From contig CAZAGD010000090.1 in assembly GCA_964484485.1 (NCBI GenBank), forward strand, positions 1 through 26,751: a stretch of DNA of 26,751 nt. The letters are read 5' to 3'. The position numbers and the translations under genes were made by a program. Of this stretch, positions 15,347 through 23,261 are shown in pieces (the first letter of the stretch is position 1; each line of letters starts with the position of its first letter). Under the pieces are notes generated by a model that was not told the DNA's origin, ran no database searches, and saw only the letters and a list, made by a program, of their open reading frames with translations. Source of the DNA: CAZAGD01 sp964484485. Lineage in GTDB: Bacteria; Desulfobacterota; SM23-61.

Positions 15347-16720
15347 CTAAGCTACAATTCCCAACTTTTTCATTTTCCGCCAGAGAGTACTTTTATTAAT
15401 TCCCAGTTCTTGAGCGGTCTTTTTCCGGTTACCTTTGTTTTTGTGGAGGGTTTCTATGATTATTTGAGCTTCGGTGCGGCGCAAAAGAGGAAGGGAAGAA
15501 GGGCTTTCCAGGGAGATGGATTTGCGATCCATAACTTTAAGAAAATCTGCGGGCAAATGGGCTAATTGAATTTCTGGTCCATGACAAAGAATGGAGGCAT
15601 ATTCCAAAATATTCTCCAATTCCCGAATATTCCCCGGAAATTCATAAGTCATTAATAAATCCATAACCTCGGGATGAACCCCCAATATTTTTTTCCCTTG
15701 TTTTAGATTTAAACGATGGATGAAGTGGTCAACTAAAAGGGGAATATCTTCCCGCCGTTGAGAAAGAGGAGGCAGGGAAATTTTAATTACATTTAGCCGA
15801 TAATAAAGATCTTCCCGGAAAGTGCCCTGTTTGACCATTTCACTTAAGCATTTATTCGTGGCGGCGATAATGCGGACGTCAGCTTTTCTGGGCCCTGTTC
15901 CTCCTAAGGGTTCATAAATTTTATCCTGCAAGATCCGGAGAATCTTGACTTGCATGGGTAAGGAGAGATCACCCACTTCATCAAGAAAAATAGTTCCCCC
16001 TTCCGCTAGGGCAAATCGGCCGGGTTTATCTTTCTTGGCGTCAGTGAAGGCTCCTTTTACATAGCCAAAAAGCTCGGACTCCAAAAGTGTTTCCGGAAGC
16101 GCCCCGCAATTAACAATCACCAAGGGGTGATCCTTTCTTGGGCTTAGAGCATGAATGGCCCGGGCAAAAAGCTCTTTTCCCGAACCGCTGGGTCCCTCGA
16201 TTAAGACCGTACTTTCACTCTCGGCAATATCAGGGAGGATGGAAAAAATTTTGAGGATTTCTTTGTTTTTGCTGATAATATCCTGAAAAGAATACTGGTG
16301 TAAAATTTCTTTGCGCAATTCCTCCACAGTAGAAAGATCACGGAATGTAACTACTCCCCCAATAGGCTTTCCCTCCTCGTCTCTTAAGACAGAAGTGCGA
16401 ATACTGAGGGGAATTTGTTTGCCTTGGTGGGTAACGATGTTAACAATCTGATCAAAGTGCTCTTTATTGGTCTCCAGAGTTTCTTTAAGCAAACAACTAG
16501 TTTCACAGCGATTAGCATGCATCACTTCATAGCACTTACGACCAATGGCTTCTCCCCAGCGAAACCCGGTAATATTTTCTGCTGCTTTATTAAAGCAAGT
16601 AATCCGCCATTCACCATCCACTGTAAAGACCCCTTCGCTTATGCTTTCGAGAATGGTGCGCAGGCATCCTTCTTGCCCAATTAAATTGCTACCACTTCTT
16701 GAAGACAACTTCTTTTTCAT
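15347..16720 (-). CDS. PAS-AAA+-Fis sigma-54-dependent transcriptional activator
   Basis: A 457-residue enhancer-binding protein. PAS domain at about 18-130 with a Cys-bearing segment 'CYEVMHANRCETSCLL' (63-78) that could bind a metal or sense redox. AAA+ domain: Walker A 'GPSGSGKE' (176-183), the sigma-54 contact loop as GAFTDA (223-228; the canonical form is GAFTGA), Walker B 'GGTIFLDEVGDL' (241-252), arginine finger region 'REDLYYRLN'. A Fis-type helix-turn-helix is at 418-455 ('NRKKTAQELGINKSTLWRKM'). There is no receiver domain, so the signal enters through PAS. The operator pair and -24/-12 promoter immediately downstream make the NifX/DsrK-like operon its obvious target. No strong ribosome binding site is seen before ATG 16720. 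Confidence 0.92.
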   Translation of the reverse strand: MKKKLSSRSGSNLIGQEGCLRTILESISEGVFTVDGEWRITCFNKAAENITGFRWGEAIGRKCYEVMHANRCETSCLLKETLETNKEHFDQIVNIVTHQGKQIPLSIRTSVLRDEEGKPIGGVVTFRDLSTVEELRKEILHQYSFQDIISKNKEILKIFSILPDIAESESTVLIEGPSGSGKELFARAIHALSPRKDHPLVIVNCGALPETLLESELFGYVKGAFTDAKKDKPGRFALAEGGTIFLDEVGDLSLPMQVKILRILQDKIYEPLGGTGPRKADVRIIAATNKCLSEMVKQGTFREDLYYRLNVIKISLPPLSQRREDIPLLVDHFIHRLNLKQGKKILGVHPEVMDLLMTYEFPGNIRELENILEYASILCHGPEIQLAHLPADFLKVMDRKSISLESPSSLPLLRRTEAQIIIETLHKNKGNRKKTAQELGINKSTLWRKMKKLGIVA

Positions 16721-16848
16721 TTGGTAAAGGGGTCGATCTCTCCGAGGAAGAGACCCTCCGGAGCTTTTTAAAATTAATCTTTACGGAAGCTAAACCTGGA
16801 CCAGCAATCCTTTATTATTATAACTCCAAAACTTGCTCCAGGAAATCT

Positions 16849-17559
16849 TTAAAAAACCATATCAGGCTTCCAGACTTGCCAGACTTTGCCCACCAGGTCG
16901 GGCCCTGGTTTAAGTGTTGGTTTGCCGGGCTGCCATCCTGAAGGAGCGACTTCACCTGTTTTGCGCACATGCTGATATGCCTGGACCTGCCGAATTAATT
17001 CCGCCACATTTCTGCCCACTGGCGGGGTAAGGACTTCCATGGCCTGAATAATTCCATCAGGATCAATCAAGAATCGCCCCCGAATATTCACGCCAGCTTC
17101 CTCATCATAAACTCCGTATACCTTCCCAATTTTCCCTCCCGCATCAGCTAACATTGGATAGGGAATTCCTCCCAAAACCATCTTGGAAAGTTCTTCTTCT
17201 TGCCAGATTTTATGCACAAAGCGGCTATCTGTACTGCAAGATAAAACTTCGACGCCCAAAGATTTTATTTCTTGGTATTTATCAGCGACCGCCGACAATT
17301 CCGTCGGTCAAACAAAAGTAAAGTCACCAGGGTAAAAACAGACGATTACCCATTGTCCTTTATAATCTGATAACTTTATGTTCTTAAAACCACCAGCTAC
17401 AAAAGCGCTGGCCTCAAAATCTGGTGCTGGTTTGCCTACTTGCGCCACCATTTTCGTTACCTCCTTTCCGGAAATTTTCTCATCTGGTGAAGTCTTTGCT
17501 TCGGGAACACCAATAGGCCCTTTGGCAGGTACCACACATCCTTCTTTAGCTTCAGCCAT
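16849..17559 (-). CDS. Selenocysteine-containing AhpC-type peroxiredoxin (in-frame TGA)
   Basis: Two adjacent open stretches in the same frame are separated by one TGA (17310-17308). Read through, they give a normal AhpC/2-Cys-type peroxiredoxin: 'QVGKPAPDFEASAFV', 'VICFYPGDFTFV'-like strand, then U-PTELSAVADKY, where U stands exactly at the peroxidatic Cys position (FTFVCPTE in relatives). Downstream family motifs are intact ('STDSRFVHKIW', 'YPMLADAGGKIGKVYGV', 'RGRFLIDPDG', 'LTPPVGRNV'). A SECIS-like hairpin follows the TGA. The resolving-Cys position reads 'GEVAPSGW', so it is Ala. A perfect AAGGAGGT seven bases before ATG 17451 suggests a 200-residue form with Sec48; ATG 17559 adds 36 residues including Cys8. 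It reduces peroxides in the cytoplasm. The alternative, a nonsense mutation, is unlikely given the exact position. Confidence 0.85.
17279..17310 (-). promoter_or_regulatory. Bacterial SECIS-like hairpin with UGA(Sec)
   Basis: On the minus strand the UGA (17310-17308) is followed after nine bases by an 8-pair stem (17298-17291 with 17286-17279, including G-U pairs) closed by a GGUC loop (17290-17287). The loop starts 17 bases after UGA and begins with GG, as expected for SelB-binding bacterial SECIS elements; the fdhF loop of E. coli also contains GGUC. A competing smaller hairpin (CCGAC/GTCGG) lies directly after the UGA. Confidence 0.7.
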
Positions 17560-17576
17560 AAATCACCCCCCCTTTA

Positions 17577-17605
17577 AGAATAGGATATTTTTTATTTCCT
17601 GTGAA
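17577..17605 (-). promoter_or_regulatory. Putative promoter of peroxiredoxin gene
   Basis: On the minus strand TTCACA (17605-17600) is followed after 17 bases by TATTCT (17582-17577). An inverted repeat ACTGA-N7-TCAGT (17622-17638) lies just upstream and could be an operator. A start near 17570 would leave almost no leader for ATG 17559 but a ~120-base leader for ATG 17451. Confidence 0.4.
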
Positions 17606-17654
17606 ACTGAATACCATCCTGACTGACTGGCGATCAGTTTTAATATATAAACCT

Positions 17655-17857
17655 CCTCTCCTCACCCTCCCCCTTTGGTCGGGGCTTATCGACTTTCCCC
17701 AATGAAAGTGTGTCGTAACTCGACATGAGAAATCGTATCAAATGCGGCAAGGGACAAGCCCTTGCCCTACATTTGAGGTTTTTTTAATTTCTCGTAGGGC
17801 AAGCCCTTGGGGCTTGCCAAACCACGCATTAAAATGTCGTTTATTTTATGCTCCCAT
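17655..17857 (+). repeat. Dispersed repeat, copy C (short form)
   Basis: It shares with copy A the central inverted arms (AAGGGACAAGCCCTTGCCC at about 17750 and GTAGGGCAAGCCCTTGGGGC at about 17794) and the tail ending CTCCCAT at 17857. Its left part (CTTATCGACTTTCCCC and the hairpin TGTCG-TAACT-CGACA at 17711-17725) aligns with copy D. No ORF of its own. It lies in the 505-base gap between the flavodoxin and peroxiredoxin genes. The remainder of that gap (17858-18064) holds a small GGGCC/GGCCC hairpin near 17886-17905 and no gene. Confidence 0.85.
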
Positions 17858-18064
17858 TAATAATAAATAGCTATCTTTTGGTGAAGGGGCCAGAAGCAGG
17901 CCCTTTCTCCCCATGGCCACACAGTCTCCTGCGTGGGAAGAGGGTTAGGATAAAGAGTTAATAACGGCAGATGTCATTTATTTAATGCCACTTTTATTAG
18001 TTAGGAATTTTAAGAGTGACTAATGGTCAGAATATCAACCCCTTTACAAACTTTTCTTGCCTAA

Positions 18065-18604
18065 TTATTTTCGCAGCCCCTGAATGAGTTTCCCAGTATT
18101 TTGCTTGATTTGCTGTAATTCTTCGGCAGTGGGTTTTCCCCTGATATCCCCCATCCTCCCTTTGGTACTGTTGATTTCTGAGCCATGGAACTCACTTAAG
18201 ATGTACCATTCGTCTAACACTTGGAAACCCAGATGATCAAAGAATTGCCCGGCATATTTGCCTGCCGGAATAGCCTCATTTATGCCCGTATGGGGTCCAG
18301 AAAAAGTGCAGAATATTAGCGCATACTTCCCCGTTATACGCGGAGCGCTTACTTTTACTCTGCCTTGCTGGCGATAGGCACTGAATTTACTTTTTAAGAA
18401 CATATCCATAGGCTCTGGGGGATGCCATTGATATGAAGGAAATCCGAGGCAAATTAGATCATAAGCGAAAAAGTCTAAATCCCCTGCCTCTTCGACTCTT
18501 TTTATAATAGCATCAACTTCGGCCTCGTTAAGAGCCTCTTTAAGAGTATGGGCAACTTTTTCCGTATTGCCAGTCTTCGACCAATAAATAATGGCTGCTT
18601 TCAT
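18065..18604 (-). CDS. Flavodoxin-family protein
   Basis: A 179-residue flavodoxin-fold protein. The FMN phosphate-binding loop 'YWSKTGNTEKVA' is at residues 6-17, followed by 'YDLICLGFPSYQWHPPEP' and 'ALIFCTFSGPHTGINEAIPAG' for the isoalloxazine-contacting loops. The frame stays open to 18721 inside the upstream gene, but ATG 18604 with GAAAGGAAA before it gives the canonical N-terminus. It is the last gene of the HdrB-like/flavoprotein/HdrD-like operon, only 17 bases after the previous stop, and is a plausible one- or two-electron carrier for that system. Confidence 0.88.
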   Translation of the reverse strand: MKAAIIYWSKTGNTEKVAHTLKEALNEAEVDAIIKRVEEAGDLDFFAYDLICLGFPSYQWHPPEPMDMFLKSKFSAYRQQGRVKVSAPRITGKYALIFCTFSGPHTGINEAIPAGKYAGQFFDHLGFQVLDEWYILSEFHGSEINSTKGRMGDIRGKPTAEELQQIKQNTGKLIQGLRK

Positions 18605-18621
18605 CTTATCATTTCCTTTCT

Positions 18622-19797
18622 TTATTTCCCTGCTCTTTGAACGATTTGGGCTATATCTAAGACTTCCAGATTGTTTTCTAATTCTTCTGCTTTTACGGCA
18701 TCCGTAAGCATCTTGGCGCATATTGGACAGGCCACAGCTAAAATCTGCGCGCCCGTAGCTAAAGCTTCTCTAACTCTTAGACGACTGGGATTATATTCTC
18801 CCTTGTTCAGCATATCCGTAAAGAAATTTCCCCCACCGCCTCCGCAACAAAAAGAATTCTGCTGGTGACGCCGCATCTCGATCAGTTCTAATCCTGGAAT
18901 ATTTTTTAAAACCTCACGCGGGGCAGCATAAATTAAATTATGCCGGCCCAGATAACAAGGGTCGTGATAAGTTACTTTTACTTTGTATTCCTTAAAATTT
19001 TCCTTTTTTTCTTTAACGATTTTGGCCAAAATTTCCGTATAGTGATAAACCAAAAAATTGCCTCCCCATATTGGATAGTCTTTTTTAAAAGAATTGAGCG
19101 CGTGGGGATCTAAAGTGATGATTTTTTTAATGCCCTTATTCGTAAATTTTTTTATATTTTCTGCCGCCAGTTTTTGGAAAAGCCCACTCTCCCCCAGGAC
19201 TTTCACTTCATTCCCATCACAGCCTTCTTCATCTCCTAAGATACCCAAAGAGATCCCCAAATTATTAAGGAGCGTGCCTACTTGCCGGGCCATTTTTTGG
19301 CCTACTTCATCATAGGAACCCACGCAGCCCACATAAAACAAGTATTCTTGGCCGCTGAACTTTTTTATACCGGTCCCCTCTGCCCATTTTCCTCTCGCTT
19401 GTTGAGGAGCTTTATAAGGATTGCCATTGATCATAACGGCCTTGAAGTAATCTCTAACTTCGGGGGGGATTTGGCCATCATTCACAAATTCCGTCTTGGC
19501 TTCTTGGAAAATATCGAGGAGATAATCTTTAAAACGCGGGAAGACACATTGATCCTTACAATTTCCGCAGGTGGCGCAAGAATAAAGAATCTCCGCCAAA
19601 TGGGGGCTACTCTTTATTTCATTACTTAACCAAGCCCTGATTAACCACATGCGCCCCCCAGGAGAATAAGTATCCCAACCAAAGGCTTTGTAAGAGGGGC
19701 AATTAAAATCAACATAATCGCTGGGCAGCTTACAATATCCACAACGAAAACAACGATGCACCACATCTCCATGGGGTAGAGAACGGACATAGTTCAT
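18622..19797 (-). CDS. HdrD/GlcF-like CCG-domain iron-sulfur protein
   Basis: A 391-residue FeS oxidoreductase. N-terminal clusters: C16/C19/C22 with C33, and C74/C77/C80/C84 ('CATCGNCKDQCVFP'). Two CCG half-domains follow. The second is complete: C280 ('YHDPCYLGRHN'), CC at 316-317 in 'FCCGGGGGNFF', and CPIC at 356-359. The first is degenerate: C158 is kept, CCG is changed to CDG (193-195) and CxxC to 'LDPHAL' (228-233). ATG 19797 overlaps the flavoprotein stop (ATGA) and has GGAGGTGGG upstream. Such proteins pair with GlcD-type flavoproteins (glycolate, lactate or similar oxidases) and pass electrons to quinone, thiol or FeS carriers. Confidence 0.88.
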   Translation of the reverse strand: MNYVRSLPHGDVVHRCFRCGYCKLPSDYVDFNCPSYKAFGWDTYSPGGRMWLIRAWLSNEIKSSPHLAEILYSCATCGNCKDQCVFPRFKDYLLDIFQEAKTEFVNDGQIPPEVRDYFKAVMINGNPYKAPQQARGKWAEGTGIKKFSGQEYLFYVGCVGSYDEVGQKMARQVGTLLNNLGISLGILGDEEGCDGNEVKVLGESGLFQKLAAENIKKFTNKGIKKIITLDPHALNSFKKDYPIWGGNFLVYHYTEILAKIVKEKKENFKEYKVKVTYHDPCYLGRHNLIYAAPREVLKNIPGLELIEMRRHQQNSFCCGGGGGNFFTDMLNKGEYNPSRLRVREALATGAQILAVACPICAKMLTDAVKAEELENNLEVLDIAQIVQRAGK

Positions 19798-21176
19798 TCG
19801 CCCACCTCCCAATTTCCCGGATTCATAATACCCTGTGGGTCAAGGACACTTTTAATAGTGTGCAGTAATTTACGGGTTTGGGGATCCATCTTCTGCAAAG
19901 TCATTTTTTGTTCTCCAAAGTTTGGCTTCCAAGGGAGTGCCCCCATATCTAAAGCAAAAGAAGTAGCTTCATCTAAGGCTAATTTTACTCTGCGCATCAT
20001 TTCTGGATCGGCCCGGTTAAAGGCAAAAGAAATACTAAACATCATGGCCAGGCCTCCAGAGATGATTCTGGCCGTGCTAGCATAAAAGATATTATACTTC
20101 TCCGCCAGCTCCAAAACTTTAGCGGCAAATTGCGGAAAATGTTCCACCAAAGCGATAGGGCCTGAATATTCGAATCCGCCTCCGCGGGGTACATCCGCAA
20201 ATTCAGCAACGCTCCTTTGGGGCATCTCCAAAAGTTGTTCTTTCATATATTGAATGCCCATAAAACCGCCATCTTTAGCGTCAATAATTTCTTGCAAAGC
20301 ATCCCAGATCATCTTTCTTTTGAACTCGATCTCCTCTTCTGTGTCTCCCGTAAAATAGATCGTAGTATGATAATTATCTTTAAAGATGAGCGGTTTGGGT
20401 TGAAACCAAATATTGATATCTTCCAACATCTCCAAATGGGTAAGTTTGTAGACGATTTGCGGAATGAGTTCGACCCGATCAGTTACAAAAATTTCTACTT
20501 CCCTAAATTTCTTATTAGGGTATAACTTTAATCCTACCTTGGTAATAATCCCCGTAGTGCCTAACCATCCCAAAAAGAGTCCCGAAAGGTCAGGAAGAGT
20601 AGGACTTTTGGAAAACCAATAAGGCCCTAAAGAAGGAGAGCCAATTCTGCAGATCTCGCCCGTGGGGAGAACTACTTCCAGGCCAGTCACCATATCAGAA
20701 TTAAAACCGTATTGTTGAGTCAAGCGCCCTTGGCCATGGAGGGCCACATTAGCAGCTATCGTGGTTACGGGTGGAGCATCAGGCAAGCTATGCCTTAAAT
20801 GGGGGTAATGATCTTTTAAATATGCTTTGAGCATCCCCTGAGGCGTACCGCCTTCTACTACTACATATCTTGCTTTCTCATTTACTTCGAGAATCTTATT
20901 CATTCTTTTCATGTCTAAAACAATCCCCCCTTTAAGGGGAATTACTAAGCCAGTTAAAGCCATCCCGTGTCCCATAGGCACTATGGGTATCTTTTTTTGA
21001 TTAGCTAACTTAACTACTTTTTGCACTTGTTCAGTAGTCTGCGGAGCTACTACATAACTGGGGTAATGCGGTTCTAATACTCCCGGATCACGAGCATAAA
21101 ACCAAAGCTCTTCGGGTTTATTAGAAACACCTTTTTCGCCGACGATTTCGACTAAGGAAGCCCAAAGATCATCCAT
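19794..21176 (-). CDS. GlcD-type FAD-binding oxidoreductase
   Basis: A 460-residue PCMH/FAD_binding_4 flavoprotein. The FAD pyrophosphate-binding region is visible as 'SYVVAPQTTEQVQKVVKLA', 'IPIVPMGHGMALTGLVIPLKGGIVLDM' and 'VTTIAANVALHGQGRLTQQYG'. The C-terminal cap ends with the usual 'LDPQGIMNPGNW'. Relatives oxidise 2-hydroxyacids (D-lactate, glycolate, 2-hydroxyglutarate), alkylglycerone-type or aromatic alcohol substrates. The substrate here is unknown. ATG 21176 overlaps the upstream stop (TAATG) with AGGGAGGT before it; the open frame reaches 21215 but lies inside the upstream gene. Next to an HdrD-like and two HdrB-like genes, it is the probable substrate-oxidising subunit. Confidence 0.88.
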   Translation of the reverse strand: MDDLWASLVEIVGEKGVSNKPEELWFYARDPGVLEPHYPSYVVAPQTTEQVQKVVKLANQKKIPIVPMGHGMALTGLVIPLKGGIVLDMKRMNKILEVNEKARYVVVEGGTPQGMLKAYLKDHYPHLRHSLPDAPPVTTIAANVALHGQGRLTQQYGFNSDMVTGLEVVLPTGEICRIGSPSLGPYWFSKSPTLPDLSGLFLGWLGTTGIITKVGLKLYPNKKFREVEIFVTDRVELIPQIVYKLTHLEMLEDINIWFQPKPLIFKDNYHTTIYFTGDTEEEIEFKRKMIWDALQEIIDAKDGGFMGIQYMKEQLLEMPQRSVAEFADVPRGGGFEYSGPIALVEHFPQFAAKVLELAEKYNIFYASTARIISGGLAMMFSISFAFNRADPEMMRRVKLALDEATSFALDMGALPWKPNFGEQKMTLQKMDPQTRKLLHTIKSVLDPQGIMNPGNWEVGE

Positions 21177-22201
21177 TACCCGGCACCTCCCTTCTCGCCC
21201 AAGGCCATTTGGCAAAGTTCTATGATATGGATGGGACGTAAACCATGCTTAGTCACTTTCTCGGCCAAAGTCGATTGACAGGCTGGACAATTAAAGACGC
21301 AATATTCTGCTCCAGATTTAACCATATCTTCTATATTTTTTTGCTGGATTTCGTTGGCTAACCGATAACCGGAAATGGCCCGAATTATATCACCACAGCA
21401 AAGGCTATTCTCGTCTTGGTATTGGCGAGAAACTAACTCTACCCCGATTAAATTCAGTATTTCCCCGACCAAGCCATGCTTTTGCGGAATCCATCTATTG
21501 GAACATGGCCGCTGATAAGCTGCTTTGATCTTGAGTGGTTTGATTTTATCTTTTAGTTCTTTCAATCTCTTGAGCAAAAAATCCATGTAGTAAATCGGTT
21601 CGAAAGGCACCGAAATGCCATAGGCCGCGGCCAGGTGTGTGAAAGTCCCGTAACATTCGTCATGGAGACAGATTACCTCCCGCACCCCGAGTTTTTTAAA
21701 ATTGGCCAAGACTAAAGGGAGTCTCTCTTTAACTACGGACATCTTGGCAAAATGAGTATGAACCGCCGGACACATGAACTCAGCTCCAAAAACAGCCGCC
21801 TGGCTTATACCTTGGAAAATTTCTCCCGCGAGCATTTGACCAAGTTGCGGCAATAGGCAGGTGGAAAGGGCCTGATCTTTAACTCGGCCAATCAATTGCT
21901 TGCCCTGCATCTGGGTCATATTAATCCATTGCTTGGTAATAGGGCGGGGGGCGGTATAGATACCTTTTTCTTCTCGCCGCTCACAAATGAGGAAATAAGG
22001 ATGATTTCCGCGGGGACAGTACTCTTCGCAGGCATAACAGGTCACACATTCTTTTAATACTCGCGTATCTGCCCCTTTGATGAGCTTCATCATCTCCGCG
22101 TGAGCCTCATCTTTAGAGAAGGTCATGTATGGGCATTTTAAGAGGCAATTTGCCGCAGGGCAGGTAGCGCAAATTTTTTCATCAAATTTTAATTTATCCA
22201 T
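21176..22201 (-). CDS. HdrB-like CCG-domain FeS protein (second of pair)
   Basis: A 341-residue cytoplasmic FeS protein. N-terminal Cys groups are C11/C14/C19/C23 ('CATCPAANCLLKC', with one spacing of four) and 'CVTCYACEEYCPRGNHPYFLI'. The C-terminal half has HdrB-like cysteines: 'LHDECYGTFTHLA', 'RPCSNRW', 'SLCCGDII' and 'NCPACQSTL'. It is a paralogue of the gene upstream, sharing the same domain order and the closing 'CxMALGE' segment. ATG 22201 with AGGAGG five bases before it is preferred to GTG 22207; it overlaps the upstream gene by 8 bases. Function by family: electron transfer or thiol/disulfide chemistry at a CCG-bound cluster. Confidence 0.85.
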   Translation of the reverse strand: MDKLKFDEKICATCPAANCLLKCPYMTFSKDEAHAEMMKLIKGADTRVLKECVTCYACEEYCPRGNHPYFLICERREEKGIYTAPRPITKQWINMTQMQGKQLIGRVKDQALSTCLLPQLGQMLAGEIFQGISQAAVFGAEFMCPAVHTHFAKMSVVKERLPLVLANFKKLGVREVICLHDECYGTFTHLAAAYGISVPFEPIYYMDFLLKRLKELKDKIKPLKIKAAYQRPCSNRWIPQKHGLVGEILNLIGVELVSRQYQDENSLCCGDIIRAISGYRLANEIQQKNIEDMVKSGAEYCVFNCPACQSTLAEKVTKHGLRPIHIIELCQMALGEKGGAG

Positions 22202-23207
22202 GGGCACCTCCTGGCCCCTCTAACTCCCCCAAAGCCATCCGGCAAAGATTGGTTATGTAAATCTTCTTTAGGCCCCGGGACGTGGTTGGCCGAGTTAAAA
22301 TACGATCGCAAATGGGGCAAAGGGTGATCAAGGCATCGGCTCCGCAAGCAAGAGCATCTTGCACATTCTGCAGCTGTACTTCTTGGGCCAATTCGGGAAA
22401 TACTCGAATTATCGAGGCCGTGCAGCACAAAGCTTTCTCCCGTTCGTATTGCCGCGCCGGCCGCTCTACTCCGATAAGTTTAAATATCTCATCCAGAAGA
22501 ACATCTTTTTCGGGAGTGAAACGTGAGGCACATGGTCTTTGATAAGCAACTTTGTAGCCTAATTTAGTGATTTTGCTTTGATGGTCACGCAGATAATTCC
22601 GCAGATATTCAAAGATGTGCATGTACTTAAAAGGAACTTTAATCCCGTAGTCTTTAACTTTCGTGTGCACCATGGCATAACAATCATCATGAAGGAAGAT
22701 AATCTCTTTCCCTAGGCTAGCCAACCGATCAATAAATTTTTGAGCTCCCTCTTTAATAGGGGTTTCCTTACCGATATGCACATACCCAATAAGGCAGAAG
22801 TAATCCCCACCTTTAATTATGCTTAATCCCTTAAACATCTGCCCTTCTATGGCCCCAGGGGGGATTTGCCTTTCCAGGACGCATAAGGAAAGCGCAGGTC
22901 GGTCAGGATCGCCCGGTATAAACTCGCTGGGTAGCCTGGCTGCCATATCCATGCCCGCCGCGTCCTTCTCACTTACGGGAAAGGCCTGGAATTTTTCCTG
23001 TGCTTTTAAGATTAGGTCATAGGGATCAGCCCCCGTTGGACAATATTCTCGGCAGGCACAACAAGTAATACACTTGCTTAAAATCTCCGCTTTTTTCCCC
23101 TCCTGCAGAGCTTTTATTTCCGCCATAGCCTTTTCTCTATCATAATTGACATACTGGCATTTTACCAAACAATCCCCACAAAGATTACATTTAGATGCGT
23201 CCCACAT
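22194..23207 (-). CDS. HdrB-like CCG-domain FeS protein (first of pair)
   Basis: A 337-residue protein, the first gene of the operon. N-terminal clusters: C7/C10/C13/C17 ('CNLCGDCLVKC') and 'CITCCACREYCPTGADPYDLI' from C46. The C-terminal half has 'LHDDCYAMVHTKV', 'RPCASRF', 'ALCCTASI' (CCT where relatives have CCG) and 'LCPICDRIL'. It resembles its downstream paralogue throughout, so the pair probably arose by tandem duplication and may form a heterodimer. ATG 23207 has AAAGGAGAG upstream. No membrane segment, no signal peptide. Exact family name not certain beyond 'heterodisulfide-reductase-related FeS protein'. Confidence 0.85.
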   Translation of the reverse strand: MWDASKCNLCGDCLVKCQYVNYDREKAMAEIKALQEGKKAEILSKCITCCACREYCPTGADPYDLILKAQEKFQAFPVSEKDAAGMDMAARLPSEFIPGDPDRPALSLCVLERQIPPGAIEGQMFKGLSIIKGGDYFCLIGYVHIGKETPIKEGAQKFIDRLASLGKEIIFLHDDCYAMVHTKVKDYGIKVPFKYMHIFEYLRNYLRDHQSKITKLGYKVAYQRPCASRFTPEKDVLLDEIFKLIGVERPARQYEREKALCCTASIIRVFPELAQEVQLQNVQDALACGADALITLCPICDRILTRPTTSRGLKKIYITNLCRMALGELEGPGGAHG

Positions 23208-23237
23208 TTTTCTCTCCTTTTTTCTTAAAAAGCCCTA

Positions 23238-23257
23238 GCGGTTTAAGCGCCACTATA
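23238..23257 (-). promoter_or_regulatory. Candidate promoter of HdrB-like operon
   Basis: On the minus strand, TATAGT overlaps TGGC-N7-CCGC. The latter keeps the GG-N10-GC spacing of a sigma-54 promoter (23252-23238), but its -12 box is CCGC rather than TTGC. As a sigma-70 site only the -10 is good. The two readings compete and neither is strong. The end of repeat D lies just upstream at 23262. Confidence 0.3.
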
Positions 23258-23261
23258 CCAC

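Noticed and set aside
16733..16768. Hairpin CTCCG..CGGAG followed by CTTTTT as a terminator
   Set aside because: The T-run is on the plus strand, where no gene ends; both neighbouring genes are on the minus strand.
17296..17559. Peroxiredoxin as a pseudogene or two separate genes
   Set aside because: The TGA is in frame, sits exactly at the catalytic Cys position and is followed by a SECIS-like hairpin, and the rest of the protein is intact. Selenocysteine explains all of this better than a random nonsense change.
17913..17990. Fifth, degraded copy of the dispersed repeat
   Set aside because: ATGGCCACACAGTCTC and AGATGTCATTTATTTAATGC resemble parts of copy B, but the two parts are in inconsistent relative orientation and the match is short.
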